Part shown: positions 40,941-49,400 of the stretch, in pieces
How positions within the stretch are numbered: position 1 is the stretch's first letter
Layout: each line of letters opens with the position of its first letter
Source of the DNA: Slackia isoflavoniconvertens
Lineage (GTDB): Bacteria > Actinomycetota > Coriobacteriia > Coriobacteriales > Eggerthellaceae
Length of the DNA stretch: 64,000 nt
Reading direction: 5' to 3'
Assembly: GCF_003725955.1 (NCBI RefSeq)
Contig: NZ_QIBZ01000001.1
Location: 62,001-126,000, forward strand
Position numbers and translations under genes: made by a program
The notes under the pieces: generated by a model
Database searches by the model: none
The model's input: only the letters and a program-made list of their open reading frames with translations
What the model was told of the DNA's origin: nothing

Positions 40941-41981
40941 ATGATTCGACTGAATAACGACTACTGCCATGGCGCGATACCCGAAATTCTCGAGGCGCTG
41001 CAGACGACGAATTCGGAAGCGTATGCGGGCTACGAGCTCGACGAATGGTGCGAGCGGGCTGGCTCGCTCATTAAGGAGGCGGCTGCATGCCCCGATGCCG
41101 CGGTGCACTACATCGTAGGCGGAACACAGGCCAACGTCGCGCTCATCGCACATGCGCTTCGCCCGTGGGAGAGTGTCGTGTGCGCCGATTGCGGGCATAT
41201 CAATGTTCACGAGACGGGCGCAACCGAGCATATCGGCCACAAATGCGAAACGGTTCCCGCGCGCGACGGCAAGCTCGCCGCTGCCGATTTGCGCGCCGTC
41301 GCCCAGGGCTATGCGGAAAGCCCCGTGTCCGAGCACGTCACGGTGCCGCGCATGGCGTACATCTCGTTCCCCTCTGAATCGGGCACGGTCTATTCGCTCG
41401 CAGAACTCGAAGCGCTTCGGGCGGTATGCGACGAATTCGGCATGTACCTGTTCGTCGATGGGGCTCGCTTGGCCTATGGCCTCGCCGCGTCGGGCAACGA
41501 CGTGACGCTGCCCGACATCGCGCGACTTTCCGATGCTTTCTATATTGGTGGCACGAAATGCGGCGCACTGTTTGGAGAGGCCATGGTTGTGGTGAACCCG
41601 GCGCTCCAGCCGTATTTTCGCAATTCCATGAAGCAGGCGGGCACGATGCTTGCTAAGGGCTGGCTTTTGGGCCTGCAGTTTACGAATCTTTTCGAGGGCG
41701 GCCGTTATTTCGAAATCGGCAAAGTCGCAGTGGCCCAAGCCATGCGCATCAAGGCGGCGCTCGCCAAACGCGGTTTGTTGGCCGAGCCCGACAGCCCCAC
41801 GAATCAGCAGTTCGCCCTTATCTCCGATACTCAGCTCACATCGCTTAGTGAGGCATGCATTGTGGAATTCGAAGGTAAAGGGGCTGACAACCGCAACATG
41901 GTTCGCTTCTGCACGAGTTGGAGCACGACCGATGCTGAAGTCGATGCCGTAGTGGCGGCAATCGAAGGCCTGCCTGAATAG
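40941..41981 (+). CDS. Threonine aldolase-like PLP enzyme (beta-eliminating lyase family)
   Basis: Fold-type I PLP enzyme of 346 residues, most like low-specificity threonine aldolase: it would split threonine or allo-threonine into glycine and acetaldehyde. Visible marks are IRLNNDYCHGAIPEILEAL at the N-terminus, GGTQANVALIAHALRPWESV, HETGATEHIGHKC, VDGARLAYGLA, and the cofactor lysine Lys206 in YIGGTKCGALFGEA. The ATG at 40941 follows GAAGAAAGGA. It is monocistronic, with a terminator after it. Other beta-hydroxy amino acids are possible substrates. Confidence 0.88.
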   Translation: MIRLNNDYCHGAIPEILEALQTTNSEAYAGYELDEWCERAGSLIKEAAACPDAAVHYIVGGTQANVALIAHALRPWESVVCADCGHINVHETGATEHIGHKCETVPARDGKLAAADLRAVAQGYAESPVSEHVTVPRMAYISFPSESGTVYSLAELEALRAVCDEFGMYLFVDGARLAYGLAASGNDVTLPDIARLSDAFYIGGTKCGALFGEAMVVVNPALQPYFRNSMKQAGTMLAKGWLLGLQFTNLFEGGRYFEIGKVAVAQAMRIKAALAKRGLLAEPDSPTNQQFALISDTQLTSLSEACIVEFEGKGADNRNMVRFCTSWSTTDAEVDAVVAAIEGLPE

Positions 41982-42017
41982 CGCCGGCTGCGTAGCGTTC
42001 CTATCTCCATGAATCAT

Positions 42018-42053
42018 CGAGGGAATCTTGGGCGATTCCCTCGCTTTGTTTTT
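42018..42053 (+). terminator. Intrinsic terminator after the aldolase gene
   Basis: CGAGGGAATC (42018-42027) pairs with GATTCCCTCG (42034-42043), followed by a T-rich tail. Confidence 0.88.
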
Positions 42054-42104
42054 CCGTGCATCGTAAAATAATTCAGTTAAGCAACAAACGTGTAACAACG
42101 CCTG

Positions 42105-42139
42105 TCTATCGAAGCCCCAACATGGTGCTTCGATAGAAT
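42105..42139 (+). promoter_or_regulatory. Operator palindrome overlapping the -10 of the YhgE/Pip operon
   Basis: TCTATCGAAGC (42105-42115) and GCTTCGATAGA (42127-42137) form a perfect 11-bp inverted repeat. The right arm overlaps a TAGAAT -10 (42134-42139). A repressor bound there would block the promoter of the two downstream membrane genes. Confidence 0.65.
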
Positions 42140-42252
42140 CGACAGATTGAAAATTGGGGTTTCGCGACTTGTCGCGGAATGTGGGCGAGCGTCGCGTGCA
42201 AAAGCGCCACGCGATCGTCATAGACCGACTGAATGATTTAAAGGAGATGCGC

Positions 42253-45200
42253 GTGCACAACGTATTCCGCGTGCTTATGCGCGATTTGAAACGAATCGCG
42301 AAAGCCCCGGCAAGCTGGGTCGTTATTCTCGTGCTCATTATTTTGCCGTCGTTGTACACCTGGTTCAACGTGGTGGGTTTCTGGAATCCATACAACAACA
42401 CCGGCGCGTTGAAGGTGTGTGTCGTGAATGAAGATGAGGGCGCGCACAACGACTTGCTTGGCGATTTGCGGCTGGGCGACCAAATCATGGATCAGCTGCA
42501 CGAAAATACGCAGCTGAATTGGGAATTCACCGATTATGACGACGCCATGGCGAAAATTTCGTCGGGCGAGGCATATGCGGCGTTCGTTATTCCCAGCGAT
42601 TTCAGCGAAGACATGACCACGTTGCTTACGGGCGAGTTCCAGCGGCCTCAGCTGGAATACTATGTGAACGAAAAGCTCAACCCCGTGGCGCCGAAAATCA
42701 CCGACACGGGCGCTTCGACCCTCGACAACACGATTAATGATACGTTCGTTTCCACTGTATCGTCGGTTGTCGCCGAAACGCTCAACGACAAAATCGCCGA
42801 ATCGCAGGAGTCGTTCGACGCGTCGAAGGCGAAAGTCTCGGCCCAAATCGACAAAGTTGACGCAAACCTATCCGATGCGCGTGAGAGCGTGAGCGGTCTT
42901 TCGACCGCCTCAAGCGACGCCATCGCCCAGGCGAACAGCGCGAAAGCATCGCTTTCCGACGCCCGCCGCGAAATCGGCGATATGACGCTGGCACTTTCCG
43001 AGGCTTCGGCTCTTGCCGCAACACTGAATACCGAAATCGTGAGTTTCTCGGGCAATATGTCGACCGCCATAAGCGGCGGCCTTTCGACCGTTTCTGCGGC
43101 TTCCACGAGGGCGAATGCCGCGGTGGGCGATGCCGCAACGGGAATTCAGGCGGCGCAGGGCGATGTGGAATACGCGACGAGCGTTGCCCAGAACGTCATC
43201 GATGGCAACAAGGAAATCATTTCCTATTTGCAAGCCATGGCCGATGACACCCATCTTACTCAAGACCAGCGCGATGCCGTTAACGCGGCCATCGCTACGC
43301 TGTCGCAGAGCAACGCCAATGCCGAAGCGAACCTCAAATCGATGAATGCCCTCGCGGCGAGCGCCTCGAGCACGGCCGGCTCCATTGCCAATGCGTCGAG
43401 CACCGTGAATGATGCGGTGCAGAAGTCGGTCGACAACGGTCGCGCATACAACGACGACCTGTCGAAAAATACCATTCCCGCTGTAAGCCAGGGCCTCTCG
43501 GGCCTTGCGAGCACCGCGGGTTCGCTTTCGGGCACCGTCGCCCGTCAGACGTCGCTCATCGATCAAACGTCGCTCGTGCTCGACCAGCTCATCTCAACGC
43601 TTAACACAACGGTTGATGCGCTGGGCCAAACCGACGCGCTGCTTGCCGATGTGCAAGGCGATATCGACACCGTGCGGACCGACGTGGTGGCGCTGGGCAC
43701 GTCGGGCGCTCTCGCGAAGCTGTTCGGCGAAGATGGCACGCTCGACGTGAACAAAATCGCCGACTTCATGCAGTCGCCCACGCAGCTCGAAACCGAGCAG
43801 CTCTATCCGCTCAACGCCTATGGCTCAGCCATGTCGCCGCTGTTCATCAACCTCACGCTGTGGATCGGCGTGTTCATGCTCATGGTCATTATGCATATTG
43901 AGGTTGACGATGAAGAGATTCGCAACCTCACCATCGCGCAGCGTTTCTTGGGTCGCGGCATTCTGTTCGCCATCATGGTTTCGCTGCAGGCAATCGTGTG
44001 CGTGACGGGCTGCCTGTTCCTCGGCGTGCAAGCCGAAAACGTCGCCGCGCTCTATATGACAGCGGTCGCATGCTCGCTTACGTACCTGGCGATTCAATAC
44101 ACGCTTTCCACCACGCTGCAGCATGTGGGCAAGGGCCTGTGCGTCATTTTGGTGTTTGTGCAAATCCCGGGTGCGACGGGTTTGTACCCGGTCGAGCTTA
44201 CTACGAGCTTCTTCCAGACGGTGTATCCGATCTTCCCGTTCACGTATGGCATCAACGCCATGCGCGAATGCATCTGCGGTTTCTACGGAAATATGTGGCT
44301 TGGCTTCATGGGCGTGCTTGCGTTGTTCTTCGCAGTTTTCCTGTTCATCGGCACATTTGCGCGCCCCTTCCTCACGAACCTCAATCGCATGTTCGCCAAG
44401 CAACTCGCAGAAAGCGATATCGTGAACTGCGAAGAAGTGCAATTGCCCGAACGTCGTTATAGGACGGCTCAAATTGTGCGCGCCATGAGCAACCACGAAG
44501 AATTCCGCGCCTACCTGCTGGAGCATTCCACGCGATTCATGAGGCTCTATCCGAAATTGAAGCATGGCGCATATGCGCTGGGCGTGGTCGTTCCTGTTTT
44601 GTTCACGGCCTCGATGGCTTTGTGGAGCCCGGGCAAGAAGGTCGTGGTGCTCACGGTGTGGCTGTTGTGGCTTATTGCCGTCGTCGCGTTCCTCATAATT
44701 GTTGAGCATATGAAAGACAGCCTCGAGCGCCAGATCGCGCTGAACGCAATGAGCGATGAAGAACTGCGCACGCTGTTCGCCGCGCGCAACAGCCTCGAAC
44801 ATGATCCTTGCATTCAGGGTGGCGAGCCTGCCGTCGGCTATGCTTCATCGGTTGCCGTGGGCCCTGAAAGCGCGCATGTGCGCGTACCCGTCGTTCCAGC
44901 CGCAGAGCCGGTGCCAGAGTCTATTCTTAATGCGAATGGTGAAAGCGGCTCTTCGGACGCGTCGATGGATGTGGCTTCGTCGACTCGCTCGCCTGCGTGC
45001 GACGACTTCTCTTCGATCGAGGTTGCGCCTGAATATGCGGGGGAAGAACCCGTCAAGCATGCGCCTGTGTCTGCTGAAGGCAATCGCGGTGCGGAAGACG
45101 GGCAAGCGCCGATTGCGGATTCCTCGAACACATTTGCGAGCGCCTTTGGTGCCGCGGAAAGCGAATACGACAAACCCGTTGACGGCTTCAATGAGCCGGC

Positions 45201-45270
45201 CGACGATTTCGATATGGGTGACGATGCGCCCGAAGGCACGCGCGGCGTGAAAGGGGGCGATGCACGATGA
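42253..45270 (+). CDS. YhgE/Pip-domain membrane protein with long acidic C-tail
   Basis: Large membrane protein of 1005 residues. An N-terminal span (WVVILVLIILPSLYTWFNV) precedes a long extracytoplasmic region (about 60-520) rich in Ala, Ser, Asp heptads, expected to form coiled coils. The ABC-2-like C-terminal membrane domain has about six spans (WIGVFMLMVIMHIE, VSLQAIVCVTGCLFLGV and others), followed by about 170 disordered acidic residues. This is the YhgE/Pip (phage infection protein) family, related to ABC-2 and MmpL-like exporters. The GTG at 42253 is chosen because AAAGGAG ends immediately before an ATG at 42247, leaving 6 bases only to the GTG. It overlaps the next YhgE gene by 4 bp. 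Confidence 0.85.
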   Translation: MHNVFRVLMRDLKRIAKAPASWVVILVLIILPSLYTWFNVVGFWNPYNNTGALKVCVVNEDEGAHNDLLGDLRLGDQIMDQLHENTQLNWEFTDYDDAMAKISSGEAYAAFVIPSDFSEDMTTLLTGEFQRPQLEYYVNEKLNPVAPKITDTGASTLDNTINDTFVSTVSSVVAETLNDKIAESQESFDASKAKVSAQIDKVDANLSDARESVSGLSTASSDAIAQANSAKASLSDARREIGDMTLALSEASALAATLNTEIVSFSGNMSTAISGGLSTVSAASTRANAAVGDAATGIQAAQGDVEYATSVAQNVIDGNKEIISYLQAMADDTHLTQDQRDAVNAAIATLSQSNANAEANLKSMNALAASASSTAGSIANASSTVNDAVQKSVDNGRAYNDDLSKNTIPAVSQGLSGLASTAGSLSGTVARQTSLIDQTSLVLDQLISTLNTTVDALGQTDALLADVQGDIDTVRTDVVALGTSGALAKLFGEDGTLDVNKIADFMQSPTQLETEQLYPLNAYGSAMSPLFINLTLWIGVFMLMVIMHIEVDDEEIRNLTIAQRFLGRGILFAIMVSLQAIVCVTGCLFLGVQAENVAALYMTAVACSLTYLAIQYTLSTTLQHVGKGLCVILVFVQIPGATGLYPVELTTSFFQTVYPIFPFTYGINAMRECICGFYGNMWLGFMGVLALFFAVFLFIGTFARPFLTNLNRMFAKQLAESDIVNCEEVQLPERRYRTAQIVRAMSNHEEFRAYLLEHSTRFMRLYPKLKHGAYALGVVVPVLFTASMALWSPGKKVVVLTVWLLWLIAVVAFLIIVEHMKDSLERQIALNAMSDEELRTLFAARNSLEHDPCIQGGEPAVGYASSVAVGPESAHVRVPVVPAAEPVPESILNANGESGSSDASMDVASSTRSPACDDFSSIEVAPEYAGEEPVKHAPVSAEGNRGAEDGQAPIADSSNTFASAFGAAESEYDKPVDGFNEPADDFDMGDDAPEGTRGVKGGDAR

Positions 45271-47450
45271 AGAAGATTTGGCAGCTATTTGTGGGCGATT
45301 TGAAGCGCCTGCGCTCGAACGTGGTTACGGGCATCATCGTGCTGGGCCTCATTGCTTTGCCGTCGATTTTCTCGTGGTATAACATGATTGCCGCGTGGGA
45401 TGTTTTCGGCAATACGGGCAACCTGAAAATCGCCGTGGCGAGTGTTGACGAGGGCTATGAAAGCGATCTCGTCCCCGTGAAAATCAACGTTGGCGAGCAA
45501 GTGATTTCGTCGCTTCGAGCAAACGATCAAATCAAGTGGGTATTCACCGATAAGGAAGACGCCATCGATGGCGCCAAGTCGGGCAAGTATTATGCGGCGG
45601 TGGTGATTCCCGAAAGCTTCAGCCGCGACATGATGACGTTTTATTCCGACGATGCCAAGCACGCGAAAATCATCTATTACTCCAACGAGAAGAAGAACGC
45701 CATTTCGCCAAAGGTGACCGACCAAGGCGCCGATGCCATTTCGGTGCAGGTGAACCAGGCGTTCGCAAAAACGCTTTCCGACACGGCTCTGAGCTTGGCG
45801 CAGGGGCTTGTGACCTACGCCGACAATGCCGACGTCGATGGCCATATCGGCGAGCTGGCCAACCATGTGGGGTCGCTTTCGACTCAGATGGCCAAGGCTT
45901 CTTCGGTGCTGCGCACGTATTCCACGGTGCTTACGTCGTCGCAAGACCTCATTACGAGTTCTGCGAGCCTTCTGTCTTCGGCGAAGGGTTCAGCAGAAGA
46001 AGTCGCCGGCCAGGTGGGCGATGCGAAGGCGTCGGCCACGACGATCGCCGATGCCATGGATGCCTCGACCGATTCGCTCGCCAGCGCGATTGATGCGAGC
46101 GTAGCGAGCTTCGACGGCGTGTCGGCTGCGGTAGACGACGCGTTCGCGACGGCGCACGATGGCCGCGAAACCGTCTCGCAGTCGCTCATCACGAACGCCG
46201 ATGGCCTGGCCGATCAGGCGGCGAACTACGCCCAGCTGGCCGATTCCCTCGACGCGCTCGCCAAAGGCATGCCCGATGGCAGCTCTGTTGAGCTTACTCA
46301 AATGGCAAGCACTCTGCGTGCCGTGAGCACGACCATGGAGCGCCTCTCTCGCCAGCTCGGCACCACGGCGGGCGATTTGGAATATGGCATTTCTGGCGCC
46401 GAGGTTGCGCGCAACGACATCGATGCACAAATCGCCGAGGCAAAACAGCAGGTGCAAGACGCTAAAAACCAGTACAACAACGACGTGAAGCCGCATCTCG
46501 ACGACCTCGTGAGCTCGGTGACCGACGCGACGTCGCTGCTTTCGTCGAGTGCTTCCAAGCTCGACGATGCGGCGGGCGCGCTTACGGGTTCGGCCGGCGC
46601 GGTTTCCGAAAAGCTTGGCGATGCGAAGTCGAAACTCGACAGCTCCGCTGACGAACTCGACGAATCGGCCAAGAAGCTCGATGACTTGTCGACGAATATG
46701 AAGGATGCGCTTGCAAACGGCGATACTGAGTTGCTCCGCGAAGTGCTCGGCAGCGATGCAAGCGAGCTCGCTACGGCGATATCGGCGCCCGTCGAGCTCG
46801 ATCGCCATGCGTTGTTCCCCGTCGAGAATTTCGGCTCAGCCATGTCTCCGCTTTACACAACGCTTGCTTTGTGGATTGGCGCGCTGCTTATCATGGTCAC
46901 TATCCGACCCACTCCCTCGCGCCGCATCGAAGAAGAACTCGGGGGCATTTCGCTTCCGCAGCAATTCTTGGGGCGTTTCGGCATTGTGTCGCTGCTCTCG
47001 TTTGCGCAGAGCACCGTGCTCGCGATTGGCAATATGCTCTTCTTGGGTGTGCAGGTTGAAAACCCGCTGCTGTACTTGCTTGTATATTGGATTGGCGGCC
47101 AAGTTTTCGCGTTCATCATCTACACGCTCGTGGTGTCGTTCGCGAATCTGGGCAAGGCCATCTCGGTTATTCTTCTTATCGTGCAGGTTGCGGGCGGCGG
47201 TGGCGCGTACCCATTGGCCATTCTGCCGCAATTCTTCCAAGATGCGAGCGTATGGCTGCCGGCCACGCATGTGATTAATGCCATGCGCGCGGCGATGTTT
47301 GGCGTGTACCAGGGCGATTTCTGGGTAGAAATCGGGTGCGTGCTGCTCTATGTGGTGCCGTTCGCGTTGCTTGGTTTGGTATTGCGTAATCCCACCATGA
47401 AATTTGTTAACTGGTTCGTGGAGCAAGTCGAAAAGTCGAAAGTCGTATAG
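45267..47450 (+). CDS. Second YhgE/Pip-domain membrane protein
   Basis: Paralogue of the preceding gene, 727 residues: N-terminal span (VVTGIIVLGLIALPSIFSWYN), a matching GNLKIAVASVDEGY strand region, and a long Ala/Ser/Asp heptad region (about 180-490). The C-terminal domain has about six spans (LYTTLALWIGALLIMVTI onward). It lacks the acidic tail of its partner. The ATG lies inside the end of the upstream gene (4-bp overlap), so translation is coupled and the two products probably form a heteromeric complex. In other Actinobacteria such proteins occur near type VII secretion or membrane stress genes, but none is adjacent here. Export or envelope-integrity function is inference. Confidence 0.85.
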   Translation: MKKIWQLFVGDLKRLRSNVVTGIIVLGLIALPSIFSWYNMIAAWDVFGNTGNLKIAVASVDEGYESDLVPVKINVGEQVISSLRANDQIKWVFTDKEDAIDGAKSGKYYAAVVIPESFSRDMMTFYSDDAKHAKIIYYSNEKKNAISPKVTDQGADAISVQVNQAFAKTLSDTALSLAQGLVTYADNADVDGHIGELANHVGSLSTQMAKASSVLRTYSTVLTSSQDLITSSASLLSSAKGSAEEVAGQVGDAKASATTIADAMDASTDSLASAIDASVASFDGVSAAVDDAFATAHDGRETVSQSLITNADGLADQAANYAQLADSLDALAKGMPDGSSVELTQMASTLRAVSTTMERLSRQLGTTAGDLEYGISGAEVARNDIDAQIAEAKQQVQDAKNQYNNDVKPHLDDLVSSVTDATSLLSSSASKLDDAAGALTGSAGAVSEKLGDAKSKLDSSADELDESAKKLDDLSTNMKDALANGDTELLREVLGSDASELATAISAPVELDRHALFPVENFGSAMSPLYTTLALWIGALLIMVTIRPTPSRRIEEELGGISLPQQFLGRFGIVSLLSFAQSTVLAIGNMLFLGVQVENPLLYLLVYWIGGQVFAFIIYTLVVSFANLGKAISVILLIVQVAGGGGAYPLAILPQFFQDASVWLPATHVINAMRAAMFGVYQGDFWVEIGCVLLYVVPFALLGLVLRNPTMKFVNWFVEQVEKSKVV

Positions 47451-47454
47451 GAAT

Positions 47455-47486
47455 CGAGAGGGGCTGCGGCCCCTCTCGTTGTCTTT
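47455..47486 (+). terminator. Intrinsic terminator after the YhgE/Pip operon
   Basis: CGAGAGGGGC (47455-47464) pairs with GCCCCTCTCG (47469-47478), then TTGTCTTTTG. Confidence 0.85.
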
Positions 47487-47499
47487 TGTGTGGCTCGCG

Positions 47500-47535
47500 T
47501 TGTACGTGGCGCGCAACGCGGTAGTATTGCGCGCA
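47500..47535 (+). promoter_or_regulatory. MFS gene promoter giving a leaderless message
   Basis: TTGTAC (47500-47505), a 16-base spacer, TAGTAT (47522-47527), then ATG at 47535, seven bases after the -10. No ribosome binding site is present. Confidence 0.55.
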
Positions 47536-48965
47536 TGAATAAGAGCGAGAACATCCAAGCGAATCGGACGGAAGACGGCGGCCTGCCGCCTCGACAGCGC
47601 CATATGGTGCTCGGCATTATGATGGCGGGCACTACGGCGGCGTGCATTTCCCAGTCGATGATGATTGCTGCGCTGCCTACCATCATGCAGGAGTTTTTGG
47701 TCGGGGCGGGCTTGGCCCAGCTCATTACCACGGCCTACATTTTCACGCTCGGGTTGTTTTCCGCCATGAGCGCCTATCTCGTGAGCAAGCTCGATGCGCG
47801 ACGCCTGTTCTTTATCGCCATGGTCGGTTTTATCGTGGGATGCTGCGCTTCGCTTTTCGCGACGAATTATCCGGTGCTGCTCGCATCTCGCCTGGTGCAG
47901 GCGATTGGCGCGGGCATTTTGCTCCCGCTTATTCAAGTGGTGGCGCTTTCGGTATATCCCAAAAGCCAATACGGCAAGGCCATGGGCATTGTGGGGATCA
48001 TTATCGGGTTCGCGCCCGCAATCGGCCCGGCAATCTCGGGTTTCATCGTCGATGCGTGGGGGTGGCGAGCGGTATTCGTCGCGCTTGGCACGGTCTCCGC
48101 TGCGGTGACGCTGCTTGCGATTCCGTTTTTGCCGAATGTGATGCGCAAGCCCGCAACGCATCAGCATTTCGATACGCCCTCCGCGGTGCTGTTCTCGTTT
48201 GGCGCGATATGCCTGCTTGCCGCGACGGCGTGCATTGAACAGTCGGGATGGGGCGTGGTGGCCGCGGCAAGCATCACGTTGGGCGCTGTGCTCCTGTTTG
48301 CATTTGCTCGTCGGCAGCTGAGAATTCCGAACCCGCTTCTTAAAGTTTCATGCTTTGCGAATCGCCAATTCACGGTCGGGCTTGTGCTCGTGCTGCTCGG
48401 CAATCTGTCGTTTATGGCGGCTTCCATCATGGTTCCGCTGTTCGTGCAAGATGTGCAAGGCGCCTCGGCGGCGGTTTCTGGCTTGGCCATTCTGCCCGGC
48501 GCGGTGCTGTTAGGCTTTCTGAACCCTATAACGGGCCGCTTGCTCGATTCGCACGGGCCGTGGCCGCTGCTTGTTGCGGGTTGCGCGTTGCTGCTGGGCG
48601 GAACGCTCGCGTTCGTCGCGTGCGATGCGGAAACGCCGCTTTGGGTAGTAACGGTGCTCTATGGCGTGCGCATCTGCGGCGTCGCGTGCTTGCAAATGCC
48701 CATGACGGCCTACGCGAGCAAGCAGTTATCGGGTGATGACGTCGCGCAGGGCACGGCGATCATCACGTCGATTCGCCAGATTTCAAGCGCGCTGCTTTCT
48801 TCGGTGCTCATCGGAATCATGGCGCTCGCTTCGAGCGGCGATTTGGGCATCGATGCGCACGGCTTCGGCGTGGCGTTCAGCATTCTTGCGGCGTTGACTA
48901 TTGTGGGGTTTGTTTTCGGCGCGGTATTCCTGCCGAAACGGAGGAAAGCGAGCGGGCGACGCTAA
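47535..48965 (+). CDS. MFS drug-type exporter (DHA2-like)
   Basis: Major facilitator superfamily proton antiporter of 476 residues with about 13-14 spans, the DHA2/EmrB layout. It has motif A-like LVSKLDARRLFFIAMVGF, the span-4/5 segment ASRLVQAIGAGILLPLIQV, motif C-like GIIIGFAPAIGPAISGFI, and DVAQGTAIITSIRQISSALLSS. The start codon has a -10 seven bases upstream and no ribosome binding site, so leaderless translation is likely. Substrate unknown. It has its own promoter and lies downstream of a terminator, so it is independent of the YhgE pair. Confidence 0.88.
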   Translation: MNKSENIQANRTEDGGLPPRQRHMVLGIMMAGTTAACISQSMMIAALPTIMQEFLVGAGLAQLITTAYIFTLGLFSAMSAYLVSKLDARRLFFIAMVGFIVGCCASLFATNYPVLLASRLVQAIGAGILLPLIQVVALSVYPKSQYGKAMGIVGIIIGFAPAIGPAISGFIVDAWGWRAVFVALGTVSAAVTLLAIPFLPNVMRKPATHQHFDTPSAVLFSFGAICLLAATACIEQSGWGVVAAASITLGAVLLFAFARRQLRIPNPLLKVSCFANRQFTVGLVLVLLGNLSFMAASIMVPLFVQDVQGASAAVSGLAILPGAVLLGFLNPITGRLLDSHGPWPLLVAGCALLLGGTLAFVACDAETPLWVVTVLYGVRICGVACLQMPMTAYASKQLSGDDVAQGTAIITSIRQISSALLSSVLIGIMALASSGDLGIDAHGFGVAFSILAALTIVGFVFGAVFLPKRRKASGRR

Positions 48966-48984
48966 GGGATGATTGCGATTATCG

Positions 48985-49190
48985 TCTTCGGGCTGCCTTG
49001 CATGCTTGCGCTCTGTGTATTTGCGTTTCGCATGCCAGCGTTTTGCTCGCCTGCGCTTTGCGTGTCTGTGTTCTATATGCTGGCGCTTTGCCTGCCTGCG
49101 TTCTGTGCGTTTTCGTTTCGTGTGCTTGCGCGCTGCGTGCTTGCGCTTTGCATGCGTTCGCTTCGGTGCCAGCGTTTCGCACGCCGGCGT
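48985..49190. repeat. Degenerate 15-bp tandem repeat (minisatellite)
   Basis: About a dozen imperfect units with consensus near TGCGCTTTGCGTGCT; examples are TGCGTTTCGCATGCC, AGCGTTTTGCTCGCC, TGCGCTTTGCGTGTC and AGCGTTTCGCACGCC. All three frames show a five-residue period as a result. Confidence 0.7.
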
Positions 49191-49195
49191 CTTCG

Positions 49196-49362
49196 TTTGT
49201 TCAAAACGGGCCGCGAATGTGGCATTGTTAGGCCTAATGTGTGCGGAAAACGACCAAAGGAAGTTCTTTCTCGCAAGAAATGACTGGTCAAGACGTTGCG
49301 CTATTTCAACATGAAAAGTCGCCCGTAATTTTGACCACATTCGAAGCCCGTTTTGAACAAAA
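49196..49362. repeat. Convergent element copy B
   Basis: Arms 49196-49222 and 49335-49362 are complementary at all but two of 27 positions (TTTGTTCAAAACGGGC and CGAATGTGG blocks). The core of about 112 bases is unrelated to copies A and C. It lies between the convergent MFS and LuxR genes. Confidence 0.8.
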
Positions 49363-49400
49363 TTGAAGTGGGCTTCGTGCCCGCCGAAACGGTTGCGGTT

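Larger units (their letters stand above)
48966..49400. other. Convergent gap with minisatellite and convergent element
   Basis: From the MFS stop to the LuxR stop: a 15-bp periodic tract (about 48985-49190) runs straight into convergent element B (49196-49362). A - strand frame through the tract reads as Lys/Arg/His-rich pentapeptides, which reflects the repeat and has no ribosome binding site or homology. Confidence 0.6.

Noticed and set aside
48783-49340. - strand frame with Lys/Arg/His pentapeptide repeats
   Set aside because: The periodicity comes from the 15-bp tandem DNA repeat, and the frame overlaps the MFS gene and the element arm.
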